DNA of 9,880 nucleotides from F1-20-MAGs016 sp046086245 (lineage in GTDB: Bacteria; Planctomycetota; Planctomycetia; Pirellulales; UBA1268), in assembly GCA_046086245.1 (NCBI GenBank), contig JBJSXB010000031.1:1-9880 (forward strand), read 5' to 3'. Under the pieces are notes generated by a model. That model saw nothing but the letters and a program-made list of their open reading frames with translations. It was not told where the DNA came from and did no database searches. How positions within the stretch are numbered: position 1 is the first letter of the stretch; every line of letters begins with the position of its first letter. Of the stretch, positions 1 to 8,006 are shown piece by piece. Made by a program: the position numbers and the translations under genes.

Positions 1-917
1 TGGGCTGGAACGGCGACCGCGAATTCCCGGAACCGGCGACGCTCTTCGACGACTACGCCGGCCGCGGCAAGGCCGAGCACGAGCAGGACATGACGCTCGC
101 CAAGACATTCACCCCCGTCGACGCCAAGCTCCAGGCGCCCAAGTCGTTGAGCGCGGAACAACGCGTGGCCTGGGACGCCTATTACGGTCCGCGGAACGAG
201 AAGTTCCTGGCGGCGAACCTGTCGGGCCCGGATCTCGTCCGCTGGCGCTACCAGCGCTACATGCACGACTACCTGGCCTGCGTGAAGGCGATCGACGAGG
301 CGGTCGGCCGGATGCTCGACGCCCTCGATGCCGAAGGGATCGCCGATGAAACGGTCGTGATCCTGTCGAGCGACCAGGGATTCTTCCTTGGCGAACACGG
401 CTGGTTCGACAAACGCTGGATCTTCGAGGAGTCGCTGCGCGCGCCATTGATCGTTCGCTGGCCGGGGCTGACCGAGCCGGGGAGCAGCTGCGCGCGGATC
501 GTGTCGCTGGTCGATTTCGCCCCCACGGTCCTCGCGCTGGCGCGGGTGCCGGTGCCGGAGGGGATGCAAGGGCGCGCCCTGCAGCCACTGCTGGCAGGCC
601 ATTCACCCGACGACTGGCGGACGAGCCTCTACTACCACTATTACGAGTACCCGGTGCCGCACCGGGTGCGACCGCACCGTGGCGTCGTCACCGATCGCTA
701 CAAACTCGTCCACTATTACGGCCCCGATGTCGACGACTGGGAACTCCTCGATCGCGAGGCCGACCCGCTCGAGACGCGCAGTTTCCACGCCGACCCGGCC
801 TACGCCGAAAGGCTCCGCGATCTCCGGGCCGAGCTCGACCGGCTCCGCGACGAGCTCGGCGACACATCCCCACCGCCGCGCACGGCGTTCGGCGACAAGC
901 CGTTCGACGCGCGCTGA
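1..917 (+). CDS. Sulfatase, C-terminal part (5' end outside window)
   Basis: The frame is open from base 3 at the left edge, so the N-terminal half, with the Cys/Ser-x-Pro-x-Arg formylglycine site, is off the window. What remains is the C-terminal part of an arylsulfatase-type hydrolase of the alkaline phosphatase superfamily, which cleaves sulfate esters from organic substrates, often polysaccharides. The clearest motif is at about 366-410, SSDQGFFLGEHGWFDKRW. Its Asp-Gln supplies metal ligands and the later His/Lys contact the sulfate. It is followed by EESLRAPLIVRWPG and a DFAPTVLALA segment, the usual order in this family. The tail reads YKLVHYYG...WELLDREADPLE, the family's C-terminal strand and 'DP.E' motif. 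An ATG at 90 is in frame but lies inside the domain, so it is not the start. The substrate cannot be told. It converges with the next gene, with 28 bp between the stop codons and no clear terminator. Confidence 0.93.
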   Translation, partial: GWNGDREFPEPATLFDDYAGRGKAEHEQDMTLAKTFTPVDAKLQAPKSLSAEQRVAWDAYYGPRNEKFLAANLSGPDLVRWRYQRYMHDYLACVKAIDEAVGRMLDALDAEGIADETVVILSSDQGFFLGEHGWFDKRWIFEESLRAPLIVRWPGLTEPGSSCARIVSLVDFAPTVLALARVPVPEGMQGRALQPLLAGHSPDDWRTSLYYHYYEYPVPHRVRPHRGVVTDRYKLVHYYGPDVDDWELLDREADPLETRSFHADPAYAERLRDLRAELDRLRDELGDTSPPPRTAFGDKPFDAR

Positions 918-945
918 CGGCGCGTGACGACCGGATTTCCGCGGT

Positions 946-2079
946 TCACGCGGCCGGCGGGTCGTCCTGGTAGATCCGGTATTTCTTCGTCACCAGTGCC
1001 CCGCCGCGCTCCAGCGACCGCTTGGAGAGATGGTTGCTCTCCAGCACCCAGGAGAACTCCGTTTCCTCGATCCCCCACTCGCGGACCCGTGGCACGAGAG
1101 CGGCCAGCAGCACCAGCCCCACGCCCCAGGCCTGGTACTCCGGGATCACGTTGGTGCTGATCGCGCGCATCCGCTTGATCGCCCGCTTGTTCCACAGGAG
1201 GCGAAAGACGCCGAAGGGGAAAAGCCGTCCGTCGATGGCCTTGATCCGTGGGTTGTAATCGAGCAGGCAGAACACCGCGCCGATCGGCTTGCCGTCGACT
1301 TCGGCGACGAGGGCGAGCTCCGGCACGATGAGGTGCTTGAGGCTCGCCGCCATGTGGCGCACCTCGCCGTCGGAGAGGGGTACGAATCCCCAGGTGCCCC
1401 CGAGGCTCGAGTTGTAGATGTCGAGGAACATTCGCACTTCGGCGTCGAACCGCCGCCGATCGAGCGGTCGCACACGGACACCGAACCGCTCCTGCACCCC
1501 CTGCACCATCACCCCCAACTTCTGGTCGAGCGAATCGAGCATGTCCGTCGCCCCCCAAAAGGCGTACAGATCCTCGATCTTCCCGAAGCCGTTGGCCTCG
1601 ACGAGCGCCGCGTACCACGGCCGGGCGTGCGTCATCATGAAAAACGGCGGGGTGTCGAAGCCCTCGATGAGCAGGCCGCACTCGTAATTGAGCGACGGGT
1701 TGACCGGTCCGCGGATCGACGTCATTCCCTCCGCATGGAGCCAGTCACGGGCGGCACCAAACAGGCCGCGGGCGGCGGCGAGGTCGTCGTCGCACTCGAA
1801 GAACCCGAAGAATCCGCGCGACTCCCCGTAGCGCTCGACGTGACCGGCGTTGACGATCGCGGTGATCCGGCCCACGTCGCGACCACCACGGACGGCGAGA
1901 AACGACCGCGCCTTCGACCGGTCATAGAACGGATGCGGCCGGAAGGCGAGCAACTCCTCCTGGGAGTGGATCAGGGGCGGCACCCAGCAGGGATCGTCGG
2001 CGTAGATCCGCCAGGGCAGGCGGACGAACCGCCGCCGCTGCGACCACGATTCCACCGGTTCGATGCGGAGTTCGGCCAT
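946..2079 (-). CDS. Two-domain GNAT-like acyltransferase family protein, function unknown
   Basis: This encodes 377 residues from ATG at 2079. The N-terminal part (about 1-150) has the wording of a large, mostly uncharacterised bacterial family: DPCWVPPL near residues 29-36, then HPFYDRSKARSFLAVRGGRDVGRI and an FFGFFECDDD strand. The middle contains RGPVNPSLNYECGLLIEGFD. The C-terminal part (about 205-370) ends with GNAT-type features: LALVAEVDGKPIGAVF, EYQAWGVGLVLLAALV and ESNHLSKRSLERGGA, the last resembling the acyl-CoA fold's final helix. I infer an N-acetyltransferase or FemAB-like acyltransferase acting in the cytoplasm; no signal peptide or membrane segment is visible. The substrate is unknown. 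Upstream, GAGCGAAG just before the ATG is only a weak ribosome site. It is transcribed divergently from the SDR gene and convergently with the sulfatase, so it appears monocistronic. Confidence 0.88.
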   Translation of the reverse strand: MAELRIEPVESWSQRRRFVRLPWRIYADDPCWVPPLIHSQEELLAFRPHPFYDRSKARSFLAVRGGRDVGRITAIVNAGHVERYGESRGFFGFFECDDDLAAARGLFGAARDWLHAEGMTSIRGPVNPSLNYECGLLIEGFDTPPFFMMTHARPWYAALVEANGFGKIEDLYAFWGATDMLDSLDQKLGVMVQGVQERFGVRVRPLDRRRFDAEVRMFLDIYNSSLGGTWGFVPLSDGEVRHMAASLKHLIVPELALVAEVDGKPIGAVFCLLDYNPRIKAIDGRLFPFGVFRLLWNKRAIKRMRAISTNVIPEYQAWGVGLVLLAALVPRVREWGIEETEFSWVLESNHLSKRSLERGGALVTKKYRIYQDDPPAA

Positions 2080-2278
2080 CTTCGCTCAAACCACCCACGC
2101 CGCGAACCACCCGCCGGGGCGAAGGGGGTGTCGCGCGGCTCGTGGACGCAGCCCCTGCCGCCCCTCGGCGGCCACCCCCGCGGGCGCCCGGCAGCCCGCG
2201 GGCGCAATGGAAACCTATCCGCGACAAGCACTTTCGACCGTGCGTCGCATCATCCGCCGCGATCCGCCGATCCGTCAA

Positions 2279-2295
2279 CCGCACCGGCGGTGCGG
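2279..2295. repeat. Perfect inverted repeat upstream of the SDR promoter candidate
   Basis: The sequence is CCGCACC, a GGC loop, then GGTGCGG. It sits about 35 bp upstream of the TACACT hexamer. The position would suit an operator or activator site, or it may be a chance GC-rich dyad. No T-run follows on either strand, so it is not an intrinsic terminator. Confidence 0.45.
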
Positions 2296-2307
2296 GGTGG
2301 ACGAAAG

Positions 2308-2336
2308 TGTGTCCGGGCCGCTGTCCGAACTACACT
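2308..2336 (+). promoter_or_regulatory. Candidate promoter for the SDR gene
   Basis: TACACT at 2331-2336 keeps the T, A, A and T positions of a -10 element in a very GC-rich setting. The hexamer 17 bp upstream (TGTGTC, 2308-2313) is a poor -35 match. Transcription would start about 60 nt before the ATG at 2405. It is reported only because such hexamers are rare in this sequence; the call is weak. Confidence 0.28.
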
Positions 2337-2404
2337 TCAGGCGGTGCCGATCGAGGGATCGCGTCGGCCCGGCTTGGTTTCGACAGGCTGCAGGGCGATC
2401 CACC

Positions 2405-3496
2405 ATGAGCCGCTCCACGACCGACACGACCGACACGATCGACACGACCGGCGTTCCCGTCAGCCGCGGGTCCACGCCGACGCCGTGGTTGGCAGCCGTC
2501 ACCGGCGCGACCGGACTGCTGGGCAACAACCTCGTCCGCACGCTGGTCAACCGCGGCGCGCGGGTGCGAGCGGTGGTGCGATCGGCAGCGGCCGCCGGCC
2601 GGGCGCTGGAAGGCATTCCCGCCGAAGTGGCGGTTTCCGGGCTCGCCGATGGCGACCGGCTCGCCGCCGCCTTCGCCGGTTGCCGGTACGTGTTTCACTC
2701 GGCCGCGCAGGTGCACTGCGGATGGCGGCATCTCGACGAGATGCGCGAGACCAACGTCGTGGGCACGAGCCGCGTCGCCCGTGCCGCCCGCGAAGCCGGC
2801 GCACGGCTGATCCACGTGTCGAGCGTCGATGCCATCGGGCTCCGTACCGACGGGCTGCCGGCCGATGAGGAGACGCCGCCGGGGGGCATGCCGGAGTGTC
2901 CGTACGTGATCACCAAGCGCGAGGCCGAGGACGCCGTCCGCGCCGAGATCAGCCGCGGACTCGACGCGGTGATCGTCAATCCGACCTACATGCTCGGCCC
3001 CTGGGATTGGAAACCGTCGAGCGGGCGGATGCTGCTCGAGGTCGGCGCCGGCTGGGGCACGCTCGCCCCGCCCGGCGCCAACGACTTCGTCGACGTGCGC
3101 GACGTCGCCGCCGGGGCGCTGGCGGCGGCGGAGCGCGGCCGCTGCGGCCGGCGTTACATCCTCGGGGGTCAGCCGCTCGCCTATGTCGATGCGTGGCGGG
3201 TGTTCGCACGGATCGCCGGACGGATGCAACCGCTGGGCACCGCACCGGACATGCTCGTGCGGCTGGCGGGCTGGGGTGGCGACTTCGGGAGCCTGTTCAC
3301 GCGGCGGGAATGGCCGATCAACTCGGCCGCCGCGGCGATGTCGATGCTGCCGCATCTTTTTTCCTCCGACCGGGCGCGGACGGAATTGGGATACTCGACC
3401 CGGCCGTTCGAATCGACGGTCGTCGACGCCTGGCAGTGGTTCGTCGACCACGGTTTCGCGCGGGTCGCCCGTGGCCGCCCGGCACTCGCCCGCTGA
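2405..3496 (+). CDS. Extended SDR, NAD(P)-dependent epimerase/reductase
   Basis: This encodes 363 residues from ATG 2405. The same frame is open back to 2063, but the upstream part is Arg/Pro junk. The Rossmann fold begins at about residue 30 with AAVTGATGLLG, whose glycines (34, 37, 40) form the TGxxGxxG dinucleotide site of extended SDRs. Later family marks are YVFHSAA (95-101), HVSSVDAIG with the catalytic serine near 139-140, YVITK (Tyr167, Lys171) as the YxxxK pair, and VNPTYMLGP (191-199). The C-terminal lobe has GGQPLAYVDAWRVFA and LGYSTRPFE, as in dihydroflavonol-4-reductase-like and sugar epimerase proteins. The exact substrate cannot be assigned; a sugar nucleotide or sterol/hopanoid-type ketone are options. 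The first 16 residues are an odd Thr/Asp repeat (see separate entry) and a TTG at 2489 would remove them. The response regulator follows 39 bp downstream and may be cotranscribed. Confidence 0.92.
   Translation: MSRSTTDTTDTIDTTGVPVSRGSTPTPWLAAVTGATGLLGNNLVRTLVNRGARVRAVVRSAAAAGRALEGIPAEVAVSGLADGDRLAAAFAGCRYVFHSAAQVHCGWRHLDEMRETNVVGTSRVARAAREAGARLIHVSSVDAIGLRTDGLPADEETPPGGMPECPYVITKREAEDAVRAEISRGLDAVIVNPTYMLGPWDWKPSSGRMLLEVGAGWGTLAPPGANDFVDVRDVAAGALAAAERGRCGRRYILGGQPLAYVDAWRVFARIAGRMQPLGTAPDMLVRLAGWGGDFGSLFTRREWPINSAAAAMSMLPHLFSSDRARTELGYSTRPFESTVVDAWQWFVDHGFARVARGRPALAR
2417..2451 (+). repeat. 9-bp in-frame tandem repeat at SDR N-terminus
   Basis: Nearly four copies of acgaccgac lie in a row (2417, 2426, 2435, 2444); the third has a C-to-T change and the last is incomplete. 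In the SDR frame they encode TTD-TTD-TID-TTG, residues 5-16. The unit length is a multiple of three, so copy-number change would keep the frame. They precede the Rossmann fold and probably form a disordered tail. Confidence 0.85.
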
Positions 3497-3499
3497 CGG

Positions 3500-3530
3500 C
3501 GGGGGGGTGCCGACCCTATCGCCCCCCCTT
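3500..3530. repeat. G7/C7 inverted repeat between SDR and response regulator
   Basis: Seven G at 3501-3507 can pair with seven C at 3522-3528 around a 14-nt loop. It starts four bases after the SDR stop and ends seven bases before the ATG of the response regulator. It could act as a stem affecting translation or transcript ends. Only TT follows before another C-run, so it is not a classical intrinsic terminator. Confidence 0.5.
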
Positions 3531-3535
3531 CCCCC

Positions 3536-4309
3536 ATGACCAGCCCGCCGCACATCCTCCTCTTCGAGGATGAAGAGCACCTCGCGATCGGCATCAAGTT
3601 CAACCTCGAGGCGGAGGGCTTCCGCGTCACGGCCGTCGGCGACGGTCCGGCGGCGATCGCGCTGTTCGACGCCGGCACCCCGGCGATCGATCTCCTCGTG
3701 CTCGACCTGATGCTCCCCGGCATGAGCGGTTACGCCGTCTGCGAGTCGCTCCGTGCCCGCGGACAGGATCTGCCCGTGGTCATGCTCACCGCCCGGACCC
3801 TCGTCGAGGACCGGATCCGGGGCTTCGACGCCGGCGCCGACGTCTACCTGCAGAAGCCGTTCGACCTCGACGAGTTGCTGTCGATCGTCCGCAGCCTGCT
3901 CGCCAGGCGCGGCCGCGCGGCACGGCAGGCCGCGGCCGGCGACGGGCCGCCGCGTGGCGGCTACCGGTTCGGCGATTCGGAGGTGAACTTCGACACGTTC
4001 GAGGCGCGCTGCCGCGACCAGGCGGTCAAGCTGACGACGTTGGAGATGAAATTGCTGCGCTACCTGGTGGAGCACGAAGGGCTCGTCGTCTCGCGCGACG
4101 AATTGCTGACCCGCGTCTGGGGGCTGGCCCGGCCGCCGGCGACGCGCACGGTCGACACCTTCATGTTCAATCTCCGCAAGGCGTTCGAACCCGATCCCTC
4201 GAAGCCGGTCCACTTCCTCTCCGTGCGCGGGACGGGATACCGTTTCGTGCGCGACCGTCCCGGTGAGCGGACGGGCGGACCGGCAACGGCACCGGTGCCG
4301 GCCCCCTGA
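3536..4309 (+). CDS. OmpR/PhoB-family response regulator
   Basis: This encodes 257 residues. The receiver domain (about 5-120) has the acidic pair Glu11-Asp12 in LLFEDEEH, phosphoacceptor Asp57 in LVLDLMLPGMSG, switch Thr85 in VVMLTAR, and Lys107 in LQKPF. The usual ADDY before it reads ADVY here, a mild departure. A Gly/Ala/Arg linker (about 121-140) leads to a winged-helix DNA-binding domain (about 141-245) with LTTLEMKLLRYLVEHEG, VSRDELLTRVWG, RTVDTFMFNLRKAFE and VRGTGYRF, all classic OmpR/PhoB signatures. Phosphorylation would let it dimerise and bind direct repeats at target promoters. Its likely partner is the histidine kinase at 6880-7818, which lies on the other strand beyond trpC and purH. 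The bases before the ATG are a pyrimidine tract with no Shine-Dalgarno, which suggests coupling to the SDR gene or a non-SD start. It converges with trpC. Confidence 0.97.
   Translation: MTSPPHILLFEDEEHLAIGIKFNLEAEGFRVTAVGDGPAAIALFDAGTPAIDLLVLDLMLPGMSGYAVCESLRARGQDLPVVMLTARTLVEDRIRGFDAGADVYLQKPFDLDELLSIVRSLLARRGRAARQAAAGDGPPRGGYRFGDSEVNFDTFEARCRDQAVKLTTLEMKLLRYLVEHEGLVVSRDELLTRVWGLARPPATRTVDTFMFNLRKAFEPDPSKPVHFLSVRGTGYRFVRDRPGERTGGPATAPVPAP
4287..4300. repeat. 14-bp perfect palindrome at the end of the response regulator gene
   Basis: CGGCACCGGTGCCG lies inside the last codons, just before the 17-bp gap to convergent trpC. It could form a short GC-rich stem on either transcript, but has no T-run. 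It might help separate the convergent transcripts or be chance in such GC-rich DNA. Confidence 0.3.
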
Positions 4310-4326
4310 CGACCCGGGCCGGGCCG

Positions 4327-5124
4327 TCACCGCGTGGGTGTGGCGGCGGCGAGGAGGGTGGCCGCCGCGCGGGCGGGGTCGGGGCTGGCCAGCAACGACT
4401 CCCCGACGAGCATCGCCGCGATCCCCGCCGCGGCCAGCCGCGCGACGTCGGCCGGGGTGCGGATCCCGCTCTCCGCCACCAGGGCGACGTCGTCGGGCAC
4501 GCGCTGGCGCAGACGGAGGACGTGGTCGAGGTCGGTCGTCATGGTCCGTAGGTCGCGGTTGTTGATCCCGACGAGCGTCGCACCGAGATCGAGTACTCGC
4601 CCGAGATTCGCCTCGTCGTGCAACTCGACCAGCGGCGTCATCCCCCAGTCGAGAATGCGAGCGTACAGACCGCGCAGCTGGCAGTCGTCGAGACACTCGG
4701 CGATCAGCAGCACCGCGTCGGCGCCGTGGGCCCGGGCCTCGGCGATCTGATACGCGTCGATGACGAACTCCTTGCGCAGCAGCGGCAGTGACACGGCCTC
4801 CCGGGCCAGCGCCAGGTCGCCGATGGAGCCGCCGAATCCCGGGCCATCGGTGAGGATCGACAGCGCCGCGGCACCCGCCGTGGCGTACCCCTGCACGACC
4901 GCCGGCAGATGGGCGTCGGGACGGATCTCCCCGGCGGACGGGCTGCGGCGTTTGAACTCGGCGATCAACCGCACCGCACCCGGTCGAGAGACCGCGCCGA
5001 AAAAGTCGCGCGGGGGAGGGGCGGCGGCGGCGGCACGCTCGATCGCCGCCGGGGGTATCCGCTCTCGCGTCGACCGTACCTCGGCACGCTTGCGGGCAAC
5101 GATCGCGTCGAGGATCGAGGGCAT
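4327..5124 (-). CDS. trpC: Indole-3-glycerol-phosphate synthase
   Basis: This encodes 265 residues, the usual length for a stand-alone enzyme. It closes the ring of 1-(2-carboxyphenylamino)-1-deoxyribulose-5-phosphate to indole-3-glycerol phosphate, with loss of CO2 and water, in cytoplasmic tryptophan synthesis. The (beta/alpha)8 barrel shows all the expected active-site blocks: IAEFKRRSPSAG (Glu56, Lys58, Ser61), LSILTDGPGFGGS (88-100), LRKEFVIDAYQI with Lys118, VELHDEANL with Glu168, GINNRDL with Asn188, and AESGIRT (Glu218, Ser219). The N-terminal MPSILDAIVARKRAEV is typical and fixes the start. It follows purH on the same strand with only 20 bp between them, so the two are probably cotranscribed. 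No other trp gene is in the window, and trpC beside purH is not the usual trp operon arrangement. No attenuator or leader peptide is visible upstream. Confidence 0.97.
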   Translation of the reverse strand: MPSILDAIVARKRAEVRSTRERIPPAAIERAAAAAPPPRDFFGAVSRPGAVRLIAEFKRRSPSAGEIRPDAHLPAVVQGYATAGAAALSILTDGPGFGGSIGDLALAREAVSLPLLRKEFVIDAYQIAEARAHGADAVLLIAECLDDCQLRGLYARILDWGMTPLVELHDEANLGRVLDLGATLVGINNRDLRTMTTDLDHVLRLRQRVPDDVALVAESGIRTPADVARLAAAGIAAMLVGESLLASPDPARAAATLLAAATPTR

Positions 5125-5144
5125 GGCGACGACCCGCCGGCGGT

Positions 5145-6791
<1,647 letters not shown>

Positions 6792-6813
6792 GGGCTGCAC
6801 GAATAAGGCAGCG

Positions 6814-6851
6814 GCGGCAGCGCCGCAAGCAGCCGGCCGCGACGCGGCCGG
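6814..6851. repeat. Two adjacent inverted repeats between kinase and purH
   Basis: CCGGCCGCG-a-CGCGGCCGG (6833-6851) is a perfect 9-bp dyad, and GCGGC-agc-GCCGC (6814-6826) is a 5-bp stem beside it. On the minus-strand transcript both fall in the 88-nt gap after the histidine kinase stop and before the purH start. No U-run follows, so an intrinsic terminator is not supported. They could be a pause site, an RNA processing site, or the stem of a purH leader. Confidence 0.45.
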
Positions 6852-6879
6852 AAACGCGGGCCCGGACCGCCGCGGCGGG

Positions 6880-7818
6880 TCAGGATCGGACGCCGGGCAG
6901 GTGCACCTCGAACACCGTTCCCGACCGGCTGCCGCGGTCCCGGACCGCCACCCGGCCGCGGAGCCGCGCCACGATCGATTGCACCAGCGACAGCCCGAGG
7001 CCGGTGCCGGGCGTCGATCGCTCCAGTTCGCTCCCCAGGCGGACGAAGCGTCGGAAGACATTGCGCCGTTCCGAGCCGGGGATTCCCGGCCCGTTGTCGA
7101 CGACGCGCACCACGACGGTGCCGTCGGGCGTGGCCCCGGCCTCGACGCGCACCTCGGGATGGGGCATCGAGTACTTGACGGCGTTGTCGACGAGGTTGCG
7201 GAACAGGATCTCGAGATCGGCTTCGCGCGCCCGGACCACCAGATCGGCGGGAAACGCCGCACCGGCTTCGAGGCCGCCGATCCCGATCAGCGCGGCGTCG
7301 ATGCCGTAGCGCTTGGCGACGGTGTCACAGGCCTCGGTCAGCACCGGCTCCAACGCGGTGGCGTTGCCTCCACTCGAGCCGCGGCGCTGCAGCGTCTTGG
7401 CAGCGTCGAGGAGATGATCGATGAGGGTGTCGAGCCGCTCGACGTCCTCGAGCATGAAGCGATGGAAATCGGCCTGCTGGTCGGCCGAGACGGACCGGCG
7501 CGTGAGGGTCTGGAGGTAGAGTTTCAACGAGGCCAGCGGGCTCTTCAATTCGTGCGTCACGCTGTCGATGAAGTTGCTCTGCCGCTGCGACAGCGCGATC
7601 GCCTTCACCGTCAGGAAGGCGTAGACGATGACGCCGACGAGCAGCAGGACCAAGAGCGCGACGCCGACGCCGAGGATCGCCCAGTAGAAGGCGGCGTTCT
7701 TCGAGCCGAGGGCGGCGGCGATGCTCACCAGCACCCACCCGACGCCCAGCGCGATGATCGACCCGACGAGCACGATGCCGAGCAGGATCGGCCAGCCCGC
7801 GGAGCGGCGCGGTTCCAT
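6880..7818 (-). CDS. Membrane sensor histidine kinase with minimal sensor region
   Basis: This encodes 312 residues from ATG 7818; the frame continues upstream, but as Arg/Pro junk with no helix. Two hydrophobic segments (about 10-38 and 45-70) are separated by only a few residues (GSKNAAFY), so there is almost no extracytoplasmic sensor and no HAMP or PAS domain. The HisKA box FIDSVTHELKSPLASLKL carries the phosphoacceptor His89. The ATPase domain shows the N box FRNLVDNAVKYS (206-217), G1 DNGPGIP (241-247), an F-box FRRFVRLGSE and G2 TPGTGLGLSLV (269-279). It would autophosphorylate and pass the phosphate to a response regulator, most likely the OmpR-type protein at 3536-4309. It is the first gene of a minus-strand run with purH and trpC. 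Such short two-helix kinases often sense the membrane or a partner protein; that is inference. Confidence 0.96.
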   Translation of the reverse strand: MEPRRSAGWPILLGIVLVGSIIALGVGWVLVSIAAALGSKNAAFYWAILGVGVALLVLLLVGVIVYAFLTVKAIALSQRQSNFIDSVTHELKSPLASLKLYLQTLTRRSVSADQQADFHRFMLEDVERLDTLIDHLLDAAKTLQRRGSSGGNATALEPVLTEACDTVAKRYGIDAALIGIGGLEAGAAFPADLVVRAREADLEILFRNLVDNAVKYSMPHPEVRVEAGATPDGTVVVRVVDNGPGIPGSERRNVFRRFVRLGSELERSTPGTGLGLSLVQSIVARLRGRVAVRDRGSRSGTVFEVHLPGVRS

Positions 7819-7895
7819 CGTTGGCGTTGTCCCGTGAACCCCGGAGCGCTGACGCCGCGGGAGGTGGGCCGCCGACTGTCGGCGACGACGGAATG

Positions 7896-7901
7896 ACTGT
7901 A
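7896..7901 (-). promoter_or_regulatory. Candidate -10 element for the histidine kinase
   Basis: Read on the minus strand, the hexamer is TACAGT, with the same T, A, A, T matches as the candidate before the SDR gene. It lies 78 bp upstream of the kinase ATG in the 188-bp divergent gap. No good -35 is visible at the right distance (GGCGGT with a 17-bp spacer), so the call is weak. Confidence 0.22.
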
Positions 7902-8006
7902 GCCTGCGGGCGGTCAGCACCGCCGCGTGACCGCCGGAGGCTCCCTGCCGCCGCCGCGAACGACCACGCCATCGTCCCCGCGGGCACCGCGGGGCGTCCC
8001 GTCGCC

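Larger units (their letters stand above)
2080..2404. other. Divergent intergenic region between GNAT-like and SDR genes
   Basis: These 325 bp contain no convincing gene; open frames crossing them are arginine/proline-rich shadows. Visible structure includes an 11-bp direct repeat, CCCGCGGGCGC, at 2177-2187 and 2195-2205, each copy containing the palindrome CCCGCGGG. There is also a perfect 7-bp inverted repeat, CCGCACC-ggc-GGTGCGG, at 2279-2295, and a TACACT hexamer at 2331-2336. Promoters for both flanking genes should lie here, but only the one reading right is marked by any recognisable sequence. Confidence 0.7.

Noticed and set aside
2330..4696. Very long minus-strand open frame (788 codons) opposite the SDR and response regulator
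   Set aside because: It is Arg/His/Gly-rich, lies antisense to two genes with clear catalytic motifs and runs into trpC. It is a typical shadow frame of GC-rich DNA.
6792..7262. N-terminal extension of purH to 7262
   Set aside because: It overlaps the kinase gene in another frame, is Arg/Ser-rich and would exceed the usual PurH length by more than 150 residues.
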